A stretch of DNA of 64,000 bases from Pelargonium x hortorum. Taxonomy: Eukaryota > Streptophyta > Magnoliopsida > Geraniales > Geraniaceae. Below, one piece after another: positions 13,489 through 26,237 of this stretch. The stretch's first letter is position 1; every line of letters begins with the position of its first letter. The notes below the pieces were generated by a model. It worked only from the letters and a program-made list of their open reading frames with translations, ran no database searches and had not been told where the DNA came from. The DNA is taken from assembly GCA_036897525.1 (NCBI GenBank), contig JAYMTJ010000010.1, forward strand, positions 119,879-183,878, given 5' to 3'. The translations under genes and the position numbers were made by a program.

Positions 13489-14242
13489 CAAGTCCTTCAG
13501 AAACTCCTTAGCTTGAAATCCTATTCGTTCGAACAAAGGAAATTCCTAGAACAAAGGTCAGTGTTAATTACTAGGCATCCATTTTCCTTCGTAAACAGTA
13601 TTATGACCCTGCGATACCCTAACATAAGAACCTGATTTAGACTTACTCGCTATAAGCTAGATCGCATCGCTAGAGCATCCCAAAGAAAAGAATAGAAATT
13701 CAGAAGTCTCAGTTAATGAATAGTAAATAAGAGAACTTTACATACATGCTAGAACAAAGCCAGCTTTCAACAGTACTCGATCCCTTTAGCACCACACCAA
13801 GAGAATCTATTTATTCTGTACCCTCAATTGACCTGAGAAGATAGTTTGGCATTGACTTTCATAGCTGTTATTGATATTTCATTTCACTTTCCAGTTTAAG
13901 AGTGGGATCCCTAGCAGACAGGACTCGCTTTGACAGGTGTATTTAAGTAAGGTTTTAGACTGGGATAGCTCTAAGAAGTTACAAATACAGGACTTATAAG
14001 AGTCAGTCCCTGAAGAAGAGAATCTGTTATTAGGTAATTCCTTCTTAGGCTGAGTACCTTGGGACTTAATGACTCTTTGTTTAATAAGGAATCTGAATAC
14101 ATGAGGATCTTTAGGATTAGTATCTTCAGGATCTCTAGGTGATTGTTAGAGGACTTTTGAAAGAAAGCAATCAACTTCTAGTTCTGATATATGATTCCGC
14201 TGACTGACTCTTTCTATTAGCACTTTCTGATTCCATCTATAT

Positions 14243-14306
14243 TTTCGAAGTTGAACCTACGACATCCAATCAAATTGATCCGCGCTCTACCAACCAAACA
14301 AAGAAT
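14243..14306 (-). pseudogene. tRNA relic, Asn/Trp-like
   Basis: Read on the minus strand, ttggttggtagagcgcgg is a D arm and gtcgtaggttcaac is the 5' half of a T arm at normal spacing. Over this span both plastid trnN-GUU and plastid trnW-CCA align without net length change, so the isotype is not settled. The anticodon arm (gatcaatttgattgg) carries neither GUU nor CCA in register. The T stem is broken by cttcg. It sits at the right-hand edge of the higher-GC block that starts near 8.9 kb, which may be coincidence or a recombination boundary. Confidence 0.4.
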
Positions 14307-16563
14307 TCTAAGGTCTCGAACGGATATCTCATTTCTAAAGGTTTAACAGGAGTTACAATAGTTTTTCACGCTTGACTTTATGACAGAACTCTTTGCTCCA
14401 GATATCCTTAATTAATCTCTATGTTTTGTCATATTAATTAGAATGAAACTCAATTCAATAGGAGTTTAGTCTTATATATATTCTTTTTATATCCTATACA
14501 AACAAAGATTTTGGACAAACCTTTTATTTTACAAATACACTTTTTTGAGCTACTCTGTTTTCATTTTTGATTCAAAGTGAGGAGGATTGTCTTTCTAAAA
14601 AAAAAAAGAAGTTGAAATTTAATATACATGCGGACAGCACCTTTTGCTGGGACTCATTAGTAATTAATGTTAAGCTCTACATATTTTAGATAAAAGCCAT
14701 TTCATTTCTTATTGGATCAAATTAAAGTATAAACAAAGCGAGAATTCATTCATATTAAATATATGCTAGCTTCAATCCTGTGTCAATTTTAGACTAGGCT
14801 CCTTATTATAGGACACCCACATATTTATCATTACAGGTTATTAAAGCCCTGCTTTTTTAGTGCCTTGAAAACTCCCTGAGAGTTCCTAAAACTTTGTAGT
14901 GGGGAGCCTTTTTTTATAAGTCTAGCCTTGGTCTGGTTTTTTAATTATTTTAACAATTAGAACTAAGGGACCCTGGAGGAGCTTCCCCTATTGCTGTGCT
15001 AGGCGTTCTCTTTAGTAGAATATTCTGTAATTCTCACTCTTTTGGCTTGTAAGTCCAGTAGCATTAGAGCTCCCAGTAAGAAATCAAAAAAGCCCTTGCC
15101 TAAACCCCTTTTAGTAGTACTACATTGCTCTCATATAAAAAATTCCTAGCAAATTAACTCTACGTTGCACAGCATAAAAATGACTAAATAGGAATCCTGG
15201 GATCGGCATAAGGTCTAATATTGATTTGGATCTTGACATGCAGGTGCTCGCTGTGTCTTATTAGGTCCTAGACAATTAATAGAGTACAAACCCGCCACGC
15301 CAAGGCATTATATACTAAAAAGACTAATTCTAGGGCAACCCGTAAGTCACTGAATGAAATCAACCTGAGAAAGGTGGTTTAATAATCATCAATAGGGAAT
15401 TATAGGAAACTATAAGAATTCTACTTACAGGATACACTGTAATTCCCCCTAAACCCTATTGAAAGTCAATGCCAAAGAAAGTCCAATAGCTAGTGCAGAA
15501 GAAGGTAACTAAGAGTCCCACCAATTAGTGCATCCTTCTACCCTCTAATTCCATGCATGCTTCTTAGTGCCCAATGCAAGTCCAAGCCGGTGCTAAGGAA
15601 ACCGAGTTGCTTTAACAACTGCTAATGTGACATACATACCTAAGATAAGATCCCTCAATTGAAAGCCTTTATTAGAATCATTTAGATAATAGTTCTAATC
15701 AATTTTTTAAATAGAACAAACTTGAAATCTGACTCTGCATTTTTTCTATAAACTCTGTATAGTCTTTACTTTAGTAGATGCTATAGAGAGTAACACCTTA
15801 CTTAAGTTATAACATTGAGAAGTTAGGTCAACAGAAAAGTGAGGTAATCCGTTTCTAGTAAAAGAGTAGAGTCGAAGTCTGTTTTCTTGTTGTTATTCCT
15901 GTCAGAGTTCCGTATTAAGGTATAGTATATAAGAGAAAGGGGTCCCTAGGAGGTCCTAATTTGATTTGGTCTGGGATATTATAAGTTTTTTTTCAAGTCT
16001 TATAAGGTAAATTAAATTAATTATATAGCTCTGTTAGACTAGGTTTCGAGGTAGAAGCTGTTTTTGAAAGGAAAGTATTTACTTAAGATGTATAATTTAG
16101 AGTATAGGATATATTAACTTAGGGTAAATAAAAGACCTGTTATCCTTTGATTACTTTAGTTTTAGTTAAAGGCATTAATGAAAACTAAGATAGTTGCTTT
16201 TGTACTCCCCAGCTTTGATTTGTGAGTTAGACTTGAGAGCTATAATACCCTGAGAGTATACCTTGTTAGGATTAGATAGAGTAATTAGGAGAGAGACTTA
16301 TAGCAGAGCTGAACAGATAACTCACAGTCTTATGCCTGTACTTGTACTTAGCTTTAGCCCGTAAATTTCTGGATAAAGAAATCCCCATTAGAAAACCTTT
16401 GCGGAATTTTAGGGTCTTGCGGAGCAGCTTCTTCTACTTGTTATTGATATCGGAGTATTCCATTTTCTCTTCTCTATTTTTTATCAGTATATTATATATA
16501 GAGTATAACTCTATAGTTATTTTATTTAAATTAAATCTAATGTAAATAGAGTCTAATTGAATT

Positions 16564-16639
16564 GATAGTAATAAGTATAGGAGCTTGTCTTACCAGGAAT
16601 TCTATTACCGACTGGCACTTAGTGAAGTGAAGGAGGTTA
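16564..16639 (+). repeat. composite repeat (taccgactg ... agtgaaggaggtta), copy 2
   Basis: Second copy of the pattern at 4776-4819. Here the spacer contains gcactt plus a duplicated agtga (agtgaagtgaagg), a likely small tandem slip. The purine-rich end looks like a Shine-Dalgarno string, but no reading frame follows either copy. Confidence 0.5.
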
Positions 16640-16843
16640 ATGCCCATATGTATTGCAGTAACAGTAAGAGAAACTTAAAGAGAGAAATAGAAGGCGAACC
16701 GGATTATCAAAAGGAAGAAATATTCCTAGAGTTCCTAACCAATTCAAGAATAGCCTAAACTCCGTAACAAGCTATAAGGTACTAAGCCCAAGATTAAAAT
16801 AAAAAAGGGTACAGTATTCCTAAAGGAAGGAATAAAGTAGTGT

Positions 16844-16862
16844 GTCTAGCTGCAAAGACTCA
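16844..16862 (-). repeat. inverted 19-nt dispersed repeat, right copy
   Basis: Exact reverse complement of 4688-4706. The flanks share scattered short words with the left copy (tactgtt-type strings) but in a different order, so only this core is clearly the same. Confidence 0.7.
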
Positions 16863-19800
16863 GGCATGAAGAACAGTAAGGTACAGATTTTCCTGGTGGA
16901 TTCCTTTTCTTTAGCATATTTTGAAGAAGGTTAAGACATTAAGTCAACAAGAGAAGAAATCGATAGAGATTGTGTGCCTATCGGTGTTATGTACTATCAA
17001 ATACTTACTCTTACTATTTAGTTTGAGTGATTCTGACCAGCTCCTATGAATAAAGGAGCCCATAAGAAGTGCTTGCTTATGGGTTAGTAAAAAAAGCATA
17101 AGTCAACCCTATATTTTTATAACTTGAACAACACTTAGAGCAATGAATCCTCCTATAAGTAAATCCTTCGAACAGAAGCACACAATATTCATTTTAATAA
17201 TTGAGGACTATCCTTAAATCGAGCCTCGCGGAACTTTCGGAATAGAACTGCCTAGACTTCAAAATGACTCTACTCTATATCCAGGAATTACTAACTACCC
17301 TTTATATTAGTCCTATTCAGGGGGCTTTCCGCACTTTCCCATTGCTCGCGCAGTGAAAGGTAAACTCTAGTAGTCTCAATAGGTATGGTAAGGTATCCTT
17401 AATTCTCATTCTTAAATATATAATAAGAGTTTTTTATAATAGTTACTAAAAGGAAAGGAGAATCCCTGCTTAGATAATAGAGCCCTGCGGAAAAGATTTC
17501 TCTACCAAATTCCTTAGATTTCAAGAGTTAACTATCTATATAAAATAAACACAAATAGGGTAACCTCCTTAAAACCGTGGATTTCAAGTTTCGGAAGAGT
17601 CCTTTGCCTAGTTACTAAAGTGGTAGTCCTTTATCGGATTAGCACTAAGACTCTATACTCTACGGCAAGGCTTGATTTAGGATAGGACCCTTTAATTATA
17701 TTATTAGGATACCCTTTTGGGGGAGCCCTTGCTTAATTCTTACTAGTATTAACCCTATGCTCAAAAAAAAGTAAAGAAATCTAAACCGAAAAACTCGTGC
17801 AGTAGCTTTACTTTAAAGAGGGCCTAGTAGAGAAAACCGCTAGCAGTTCCGCTTTTAGTCAGTATACCTTATGTAATTAACCCTCTAGAGACGTTTGCTT
17901 CTTCCCTTGCATAAAAAAAACCCGAAAAGCACTTACTAACTTACCAGAATTAAATAGAATATAAAGAGAAGTTTTAGGAGAACTAAAATAGCAGTCTCTT
18001 AGTTATATTCCAAAATATAGGGTGTAAACTCTTAACAGGCTTCTCCAAAGCTGACAAGGAGCTCCTGGATTCTCGCGTGTAAAACAAACTAGATCTGGCT
18101 GGGAGGTTTTTGTAAAACACCCGATAGTGTAGGCGTTGAAAAATCTCACGCCTCTTTAATAAAAACAACTTATTGGAATTGGAGGCGGAATCTCTTAACT
18201 TAAATAAAACGAAGAAAATAGAACAAACAAGATCCCCGTACCAGAGCTCGCTAAGAGTTACACAAATAAAAAAATTAGACCTCTTACCTTTTAAGGACTT
18301 AATTAAGTAAAGTAGAAACACAATGCCGTATTAAGTTAAAGAGTGGGTGGATAGCACCTTCTCAAGTAAGGCACTTCTTTTTTTGTTACACTGTAACTGT
18401 AATAGTAGACTTCTAAGGTAAGGGATTTTTTTGAAATAGAAATAGATAGAGGCAGACCCTTTCTTTAGACTAACTTAACTGTTTCCAAAAAATTGAGATT
18501 AAAGCTCTATATAAGTGTAATAAGTTACAAGGAATTTAGCGGGTAGAGCTCCCGAAACGGGAATATTTAGAAAGAGGTAAAATTTCAAGAGAGTAATTCA
18601 GAACTTCCCTTGTGTATCCAAAATCTGACTTAAGAAGTAATTAGAATGTTAGGCACTTTAAAATCTTTGTAAAAGGTAGAGACCTCTAAAATAATTATAA
18701 CGCGGTAAAGTGGATCCTTTGTTACTGGAACAAATAAACCTCGAAAATTCTATCCTATATGAAAAGATCTACCTACAAGGCTTGCCTGGGCATGTCATAA
18801 AGAGTCAAATTGCTTTTAATTAAGGGGTAGACTATTACAATTGGTAAAACACTAGCTCATAAACAAAAAAGGAAAACGCAAAAGGAGAGAATGGAGAGTA
18901 CACCTGTACTATTTTCTATGTGCCCCGACCTCCAAAGCGAAGCTCCTTGTGTGTTTGTTTATAGGACACCCCTTAATTTAAATTGCGCCTCTAATTAAGA
19001 GTCTGCCTCAACCTCAACAAAGTCGAATTCCGCTGTGGACACAAGGATCCAGGTCTTATCTCATAAGTTAGATAACTATATCATAAGTTTCTCTTATAGC
19101 ATCTGCTAAATATTAACTGTGTCATCTGAAACCTTTAAATCCAAACCCTTAAATTAAGAAGGAAAAAATCCGTACTCTACTATCTCTTAAACTCCAGCGA
19201 GAGCATTTTCATAGTATAGTTAATTTCGACTTCGGCTTTTTTTTATAAGGGCTGTGCATTTATCTAGTCTTTTCCCCAAATAACTACTTAAAATTTCTTT
19301 GTTTACCGGATTATCTTTATTTACCAGAATAGTATACAGTAACCGGGTACAGAATAGAGGGACGAGTTTTAATCGCCTCTTGATATTGAACAAGGGTTTA
19401 AGTTTTTTTTGCTAGATTGTACGCGAAACTTGGGTAGCCTTTTAAAAGTAATCCTTAAAGCTAGTGATCCAATAAGAGATATTCTATTCTATTCTACTGG
19501 GTCAAGTGAGGTTTCCTTGGGAAACGTAGTAGCCTGTGAAGGCATAAGAAAAAAACTGGGTATTGTATCCTAATAGAAACTATTCCGTAATATAGTAAGT
19601 AGGTTTATTCCTTCCTATAAGCCTTCTTAGTTTTTTAGTAATTTATAGGAGTTTATCTCTGAAAGGGGGTAAGCATTCTCATACTTATTGGGATCTGGTA
19701 TACTCCCTTTTTTTTTTTTAGAAATAAATAAAGAAATTTTATAGTATAAGGCTTTTTTGATAGTTAGGCTTTTTTTTATAGGCTCACTGCACACAAAGAT

Positions 19801-22346
19801 TTGAGCTTTTATTTAATTTACCCGATATACAGACTTCTCGAACAGTCGAGTATAAAAGCCTTAAATTAGTCTATAATTAGTTAGTACAAGCCTTCGATCT
19901 CAGATCAATTAAAATAAAACCTAGTGTTTCCTTAAAAATTCAACAAAGAAGGTTTGATCCCAAAGTAATTAAAACAAACTACTTAAAGTTTTTTGAGCTC
20001 CTCTTAAGGGTCCAACAGATACCCTACTACATCGAGAATGGGTTACTTCTCAGGTACGCAATATCTTTTCATTGTATTCTAAGTCCTTTTCGTGAAGTTC
20101 AAGAGGCTTAAGGTTTCATTTAAATTCTCGCGGGAAGTTCCTTAGACCTTAGGTAAGAGAGTCTAAAGGGAGATTCAAATCTTGTTAATATCGTGGAGGG
20201 TGCTTAGATTCAAAAGAGTTAGAAGCGCCTGCATAGGTCAGGAATACCCGTTATGAACCTTCGGCATCTCTAAATAAAAAGATTTAAGTTACACCGGGAA
20301 GAAAAAGACTAAGATAGAAGACTTCTCTAAGGATGGGGGCTGGAGTAAAATGAGTTTTTTTTATTATACGTACGGGGTTATATTTTTTTGAAGATTTCCT
20401 TGATTTTCAAGAAGTCCCTTCTTAGGCTAAATACTAGAATATCTACCATCGGGCAGTCGGTTATGAAAGAGTAAACTCAATTAATTCCAGTATAGGACCC
20501 TTTTTGAATTTAAGAGTAAGTAACTCAGAAAGCTGTAAAAGGGCTGCTATAGGACTCTATAAAGAAGCAAATTGAATTTATTACTAGACGTACCTCGTGG
20601 GTCTAACTTTTATTTCTACTAGAAACAGGAAAGCGGGTTCTATTTATTGTACAAAAAAGCAAGACTGCCGAAGTTTGTTTGGTCTTTTCTTTTAAGTTGT
20701 AATCTGGATAATATATAGAACAAAGCGAGTTCAATTACACGGGACCCTTAAATTCCGAGTCTAAACAAAAAAAAATTTTTAGAGACCTTTAAGCAAGAGT
20801 TTTTAGCTTTCAATGTGTAGCTATTTAACACTTTAAAATAGACGGGATACTGAAGTTTTTTGTTTTTCTCGTATCAAGATTAGATTAGAACTTTTCTATT
20901 CCTTAAACATATTACACGTATAGGACTCCTCTTTAGGTATTTAGTAAGCGAGAACTTGAAGTATCTAATCTTTTTTCTCTTAGAATTGAAAGACCTTGCT
21001 TTTAGACTCAAAATATCCAGAACCGGACCTCTAGATCCGGGTCGCAAGGGGTATTGTATTCTAAAATTCCAGTAAATAATTAGTAATAATGAGGTGCAAA
21101 AGTCGAAAGTCTATTTGGCGAGACCCGTGTAATAATAAAAAAGGCTTTAAAAGTTTTGTACAAGAGTAAAGTCCTTTACTGATATAAAAAAAAGTACTTA
21201 CTATCTATATCAAATATCACTCTAAAGAGTTCCTTCTATATATAGGATATTTCTGTTCTCCATAATTACTAAGGCACCTTTATAAAAATTTAATGTAGGG
21301 ATACCCTGGCTCAGAATATTATAGTCATTACCTACCACTTATCTTGTACTGGAGCTTCGTTACAAGTTAAAGTCAGAGTGCATAAAGCTCTTTATTTACA
21401 TTTCATTTCTAAAAAGCCATACTTTAGTTTTGCTCCTACATATCTTTAACAGGCTACTGGGTTTAATTTAAAGCACTTACAAGGGGATAGAGAAGACAAC
21501 ATTTACATATTAATCAGGCTTCGGTCCGCGAAATACTATACATACGGTTTAGACTAAAACTTTTGCACAATCACTTAACTTAAGAAGGGCTGAAATCTTT
21601 TTAGTTTTATTAATTTAGTGCTATATTTGCTTTGTTTAAAAGGATACTCATCCTAAAAGCGACTAGTTAATAAGAAAAGAGCCTCCCTTATATACTATAT
21701 TAATTATAAAGTCTTGGCAAAAGCAGAATTCGGAGTTCTAAGGCTTAGGCTTATCCACAAGTAATGAAAAAAGAAAGTCATTTTGCGGCGCCTTTATAGC
21801 TTTATAGAGGGATTTAGATGGCTTAGAGGAGGCTTTTTAGTCTTAAGCATTTTGTAATTTACAAATTTTTTTTATTAATAATTATAAAGAAGTAGAAGTT
21901 ATATTATAGGCTTACGGGATCTTTTTAGTACTGAAGCTACTTAGTATATAGTTAATGGAGGGAAAGTTTTCCGCATGATTTATAAAGGCATAGATATAGA
22001 GTTTATTCGTAAAAGAAGTCTTGGCACTTCTGTATACCTAGGCTAGCAAGGAAATTCCGTCTTGTATTTAGATTCTTTTTTCTGGAGTTTCTAGTATAGA
22101 AATAGTTGTTTTTTAAGAATTCAGAGAGGTCTCTTTAAATATGGCTTGGATAAGATGCAGGTGTAAAGTAGGTTGCTTTGAGCTTTGAAAACCCTGTGCT
22201 GCTAGCTAAGCAAGGAATAGAACTGAATTGAATAACTGACATAGACCAGAATCCTTTACCAGATACCCTTTTTTATAAGGCCTAGAATCGCTTAATATAG
22301 AATGTACAAAGATATTTAAGAAGAATCCCCACTATACTAAATAAAA

Positions 22347-22425
22347 GTTAGATTTAGAGATCGCTCGGTTGGTAGAGGCAAAGGACTGACAATTCCGGAT
22401 CATTGGTTCAAGCCCGCTTCTGCGC
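22347..22425 (+). pseudogene. tRNA-Phe-like relic (plant mitochondrial type)
   Basis: The D-arm segment gctcggttggtagagg, the string caaaggactga and a T-arm segment cattggttcaagcccgcttctgcg follow one another at tRNA spacing and recall plant mitochondrial trnF-GAA, which has caaaggactgaaaatcc and a 3' end of the type cttctaagcg. The anticodon loop reads ctgacaa, so the anticodon position would be GAC (Val) instead of GAA. The anticodon stem aagga/ttccg has two mismatches, and the acceptor arm is not convincing. I therefore call it a decayed copy rather than a functional tRNA-Val. The resemblance to the mitochondrial rather than the plastid trnF is one of the better pointers to a mitochondrial origin of the window. 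Confidence 0.55.
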
Positions 22426-25400
22426 ATAGTACAAGAAATTTTGAAAGCCATAGGTCGGGGTTACTCTCGATCAGGAATCCGCTAAAGTCATAACTCGTAC
22501 TTTCTTTTCCAAAAGCTAACATGCTTCAAAATGAAATGGCTCTAATCTAAACGGATATCCATATTCCAGCTATCTACACCCGGGCTCCACTTATATATAC
22601 TCAGACTCGTATTGCATTTTAAGTGCCTTTTCTTTTGCCTCACTCCCCGGTTATGAATTACATGATACATGAGTAACCAGGATTTGCTTTTATCAGGATG
22701 CCTTTTAAATGGGATGTAATCTAAGGTTCTTTTTTTCTAGTTCTAGACAGAACCCAATTGATTCGGTATTTATTACCTATGAGTCAAATTTAACAAGTAT
22801 AGGGGATATAGCTTCCGATACGAATTATTTGTTACTTGGTTCCCCCTTCCTTCTACTTCTCAAAAGGGTGAAAATAGTTTGTAATTGACAAAAATCCTGG
22901 TGTAGGTTTCTCTTTTATAGGTGTAATTCCCTCTACTGACTCTTAACTTATACTTATGTTGTTACTAAAGTTACTTATGCCATAAAGTCCCCCAAAAGAT
23001 ATCAAGTGAATTTCCCCCGTCCAATCGTTGAGAAGCGAACACATTAATAAAAAGTATAAATAGCCAGCTAACCAATAACCAAAGGGAAAGCACGGGTAAT
23101 TAGTCCGAAAAAAGTCCACTTACAAAACGATTGCTTCAAACGGAAACCCGATCTGTACTAAAAATTTTATGTAAATTAAGTCTCTAAAAGAGGTCTTAAT
23201 AAAAGTCTAGATTCCCCTAGTACTCTTGATTGAATATGGGTCTAACGATCCGAGGAAATTTGATATTTAGGAAGAATAGATCGACTAGTAATGGAATTGC
23301 AATCCTAAAAACCAAGTCATCTAAGGATCAAACAAAAGGTGAGTTTTTTACTTATCCGGTCCTGCCAAACGCGGCTTCTTTCAACTGGATTTGACGCATT
23401 CAGAGTACCTTTTAGTTAGGATAGGTTTAGCTGCAAAGACTCCTGGTAACTACTCGCCGAAAACTCCTATATGAACTTTGCTAATTTCTAAGGTCTCTAT
23501 AAAATCAGTCTAGCTCTAAGGCTGGGAACTTAAGGTATCTCTTTTCATATGTCCAATATCCTGGGTAACCTCCTGAAAGGGGATTTCTAGTGTAGTGCTC
23601 TCTACCGAGCTGTGTCATGTAGATAGAGACAAATAGGGCATGTAATTCAAGGGTTTACATAGGAGTCTTTTGTTAGGTAATCTTTTCTGACTAAGAGACC
23701 CCCTTTTTGTGCTTGCCGGAAAATCGCAATAATAGAATAGAGAAAATCTTTCAGGCTTGAAAGGAACAAAACCAGGGTAACTTGTTGAAATGAAATAAGC
23801 TTGCTATAAGGAACCTCAAAAGTTCCAGTAAGTAAGCACTAAAAGATCACGAATCCGCGAAGGATAGAATAAAACGGGCCTTTGCTATCTGGGTTTACCT
23901 ATGAGCTATTTTAGATCAATTTATCTTACAAGTCTGTTATGAGTTCAAAAAAAGCTTGAATAAAATGACTTGTTACGATAGTAAGTTAATGGTAGGGGCT
24001 CCTAAATTAGGAATCCGTAGTAAATGATAATCCAGAATCCTTTTTTTACTAGGGCTTCGATATTGCAAAGGGGTAAGGACTTAGTCCGGTTTTGTCCGTG
24101 TCTATAATAAAGACTAGAAGCTTCGTCTAATTAGTGTTCTGTGCTAGAAATATAAGCGTATTTCTTTAATAAACTCTAGTTTACTGGACCCTTTTTAGAG
24201 GCTCTGTATCATATTCAAAAAAGCAGTATTGCACAAAACTCGGAATTGCTACTCATTTTCTTAAAATAAAGAGATTCACGGCAAAAAAAGGGAAATTAAC
24301 AAACGGGGCCCCCAGTAAAACCGCGAATGATTCCGTTTATAAGGCCCTATAAAGAGCTTTTCAAATTCCGTCGGGGATTTGAAAATAGAGTCAATTCTGT
24401 CTGGAGTAGGGTTTATGAGGAGCCCCCTTATAGTTTAGAGTATAGTTTAATCAATCATAGGGGAGTTTCCGCTTAAGAAAAGGTATAGGTTAAGTGTAGT
24501 TATTGCGAGGAGCTTCTTGGAACTTAGAAGTTAAAGCAACAAAGAATCTATTTCAATTGTCTCATTTACCGGCTGATAGACTAACTTTACAACAAAAAAC
24601 TTGGAAGTACCCATCAAATTGACTGCTTTCAAAGGGTTTCCAATATGTTAATAGAGAAAGGGGAGCTCCTAATCGAAACAACTAGCAAAGAAGTACTAAC
24701 TTGGAACCCTTTTTTGAGATGAGACCGATAAATTCCTTTCCTCTAGACTGACTATAGGAATATATGAGATTGAATCTAAGGTTTTGAGTGAAAAAACAGA
24801 GTTATAGGGAAAATCTGATAAGGATATGTTAAAGCCCTAATCCATGTAAGAAATACAAATAATAATAAACAAATTGTAGTAACCCTCTATTACCTTGTTT
24901 AAGTATACTAAATTTGTAAAGGGCCTAGTTTAGGGAATAAGGTTTCGCTTTTACTTAGTATCTAAAAAAAGAGTCCTTGTCAAACTAGGTTAAAATTTCC
25001 ATTTTCCCAGTCCCGAGAGTAAGAGAAAATAAAGCTGAATAAAAGATTTACGGCACCCCTAGCTTCCGAGTTATATATAATTGATTAAGCGTATAAATGG
25101 TTCCCTACTTTCAAATTCAAAGGGGAGTTCGACCAAAGCCTTTTTTGGTGCCAGGGTCCATAACAAGTTTCCTTGTAAGTTAAGACAAGCGCTCCTCAAA
25201 CCTCTTGCTTTTAATATCTAAGTAGTGTAGTTTTAAGCGTGCGGTTTTATAAGGTAGTGAGTTCTCTTTTTAATTAATATTTGGTACATAAGAGTAATCC
25301 TTAATAAAAAAAAAGATCTAAAAGGAAACCCGAGAAGTCATGAATTTTTAAAAGTATAAAGTTCTTAAGTAAAGCATAAAAACAAGGACTTCTATGGTAT

Positions 25401-26216
25401 GAAGTTATTTACTCTTGACAAAGACAAGGAAAGAGATCGGCAACTCAAGGGCCACTACTTTTGTTTTGTGTAATTCCCTAGATAGTAGAAAACGGGAAAG
25501 AAAAAAGAAAGGATTCTTATTAAAAACTCGTAATAACTAAAGTGTTAAAGGATTTCGTTTAGTAAATAGGGTAGGGAAGCCTCCTTGTTGACTCATTAAA
25601 TTTTAAATAAAGAGAGATCGGTCGGATGACAAATAGCATGGGTTCTCGTACTTAATAAATAACCTAAAAAGGAATTTTTCTCCGAGTTAGATTTTTCAAG
25701 GGACTTTACCAAATGCACATGTAAATGGGTCTCCGTTAAATATACATTGTAAAGCAATTTCAGTTTTTTTAGTATTCTTTTCTATTTGAATGAGAAAATT
25801 CAGTACAGTAACTTTAAGAGCTTTATAGAGAAATGCCCCTTGTTTACTCTGGTCCTAACTTTCTGAGCTCTACTATATTTATACTCTCATTCCAAGATAT
25901 ATAATTCCAACCTTTTCAATCTCTAATTTACCCAAAACCTCTACCTACTAGGAAGTATAAAAAAATAAGCGGCCCTAAGAATAGATACGCTTTTCACAAT
26001 ATGCCCAAACTTAGAAAGGTAAAATCTTCATGAAAGTTTGTTGGCTAGCGCTTTCTCTTTAAGGTATCAAAAAAAATGAAAGAATGTCTCCTATCGAAAA
26101 GAAAAATACCAAGTTAAGTGGCTAACTTATTTATTCTATAACTGAAAAGTATTGGGGGTACGGTACTCCCCAACGTCTTGGACTATACTCTCAAAGAATA
26201 CATTAGCAATGGACAG

Positions 26217-26237
26217 CTTTCACTGGCTATTGGCAAA
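26217..26237 (+). repeat. dispersed exact 21-nt repeat, copy 2
   Basis: Direct copy of the string at 13468-13488, preceded here by atggacag. At 64 kb scale an exact 21-mer shared by chance is unlikely, so this is probably a surviving core of an older, larger duplication or a gene-conversion tract. Confidence 0.8.

Larger units (their letters stand above)
8930..14230. other. higher-GC gene-free block
   Basis: This 5.3-kb block stands out: GC is about 40% by eye (above 50% around 11.34 kb), homopolymers are rare, and stop codons are sparser, so chance frames of 60-120 codons overlap on both strands. None of those frames resembles a known protein, and they are spread over both strands and several frames, which argues against one decayed gene. 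The block holds the 21-nt repeat at 13468 and three GATACCC copies (11393, 12595, 13613), and I saw no GGGCCC in it. The minus-strand tRNA relic at 14243 borders it. It may be DNA of different origin or age from its surroundings. Confidence 0.55.
14307..22346. other. non-coding, gene-free
   Basis: AT-rich, with A11 at 14597-14607 and T12 at about 19708. An island at about 16.2-17.0 kb carries copies of the composite and 19-nt repeats. An island near 15.45-15.6 kb has similar texture. GATACCC occurs at 17708, 20018, 21300 and 22262. The only open frames are short and unrecognised. No gene or RNA seen. Confidence 0.7.

Noticed and set aside
15927-15938. atataagagaaa, resembling a plant mitochondrial YRTA-type promoter core
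   Set aside because: The motif is short and common in AT-rich DNA, and no gene follows.
21511-21552. catacggtttag after gcgaaatac, recalling group II intron domain V
   Set aside because: The 5' strand does not pair with the tacggtt end, and no intron-like neighbours exist. A similar string at 11122 also lacks the hairpin.
23588-23640. D-arm-like agctcggtagagagc on the minus strand
   Set aside because: No anticodon or T arm follows in register.
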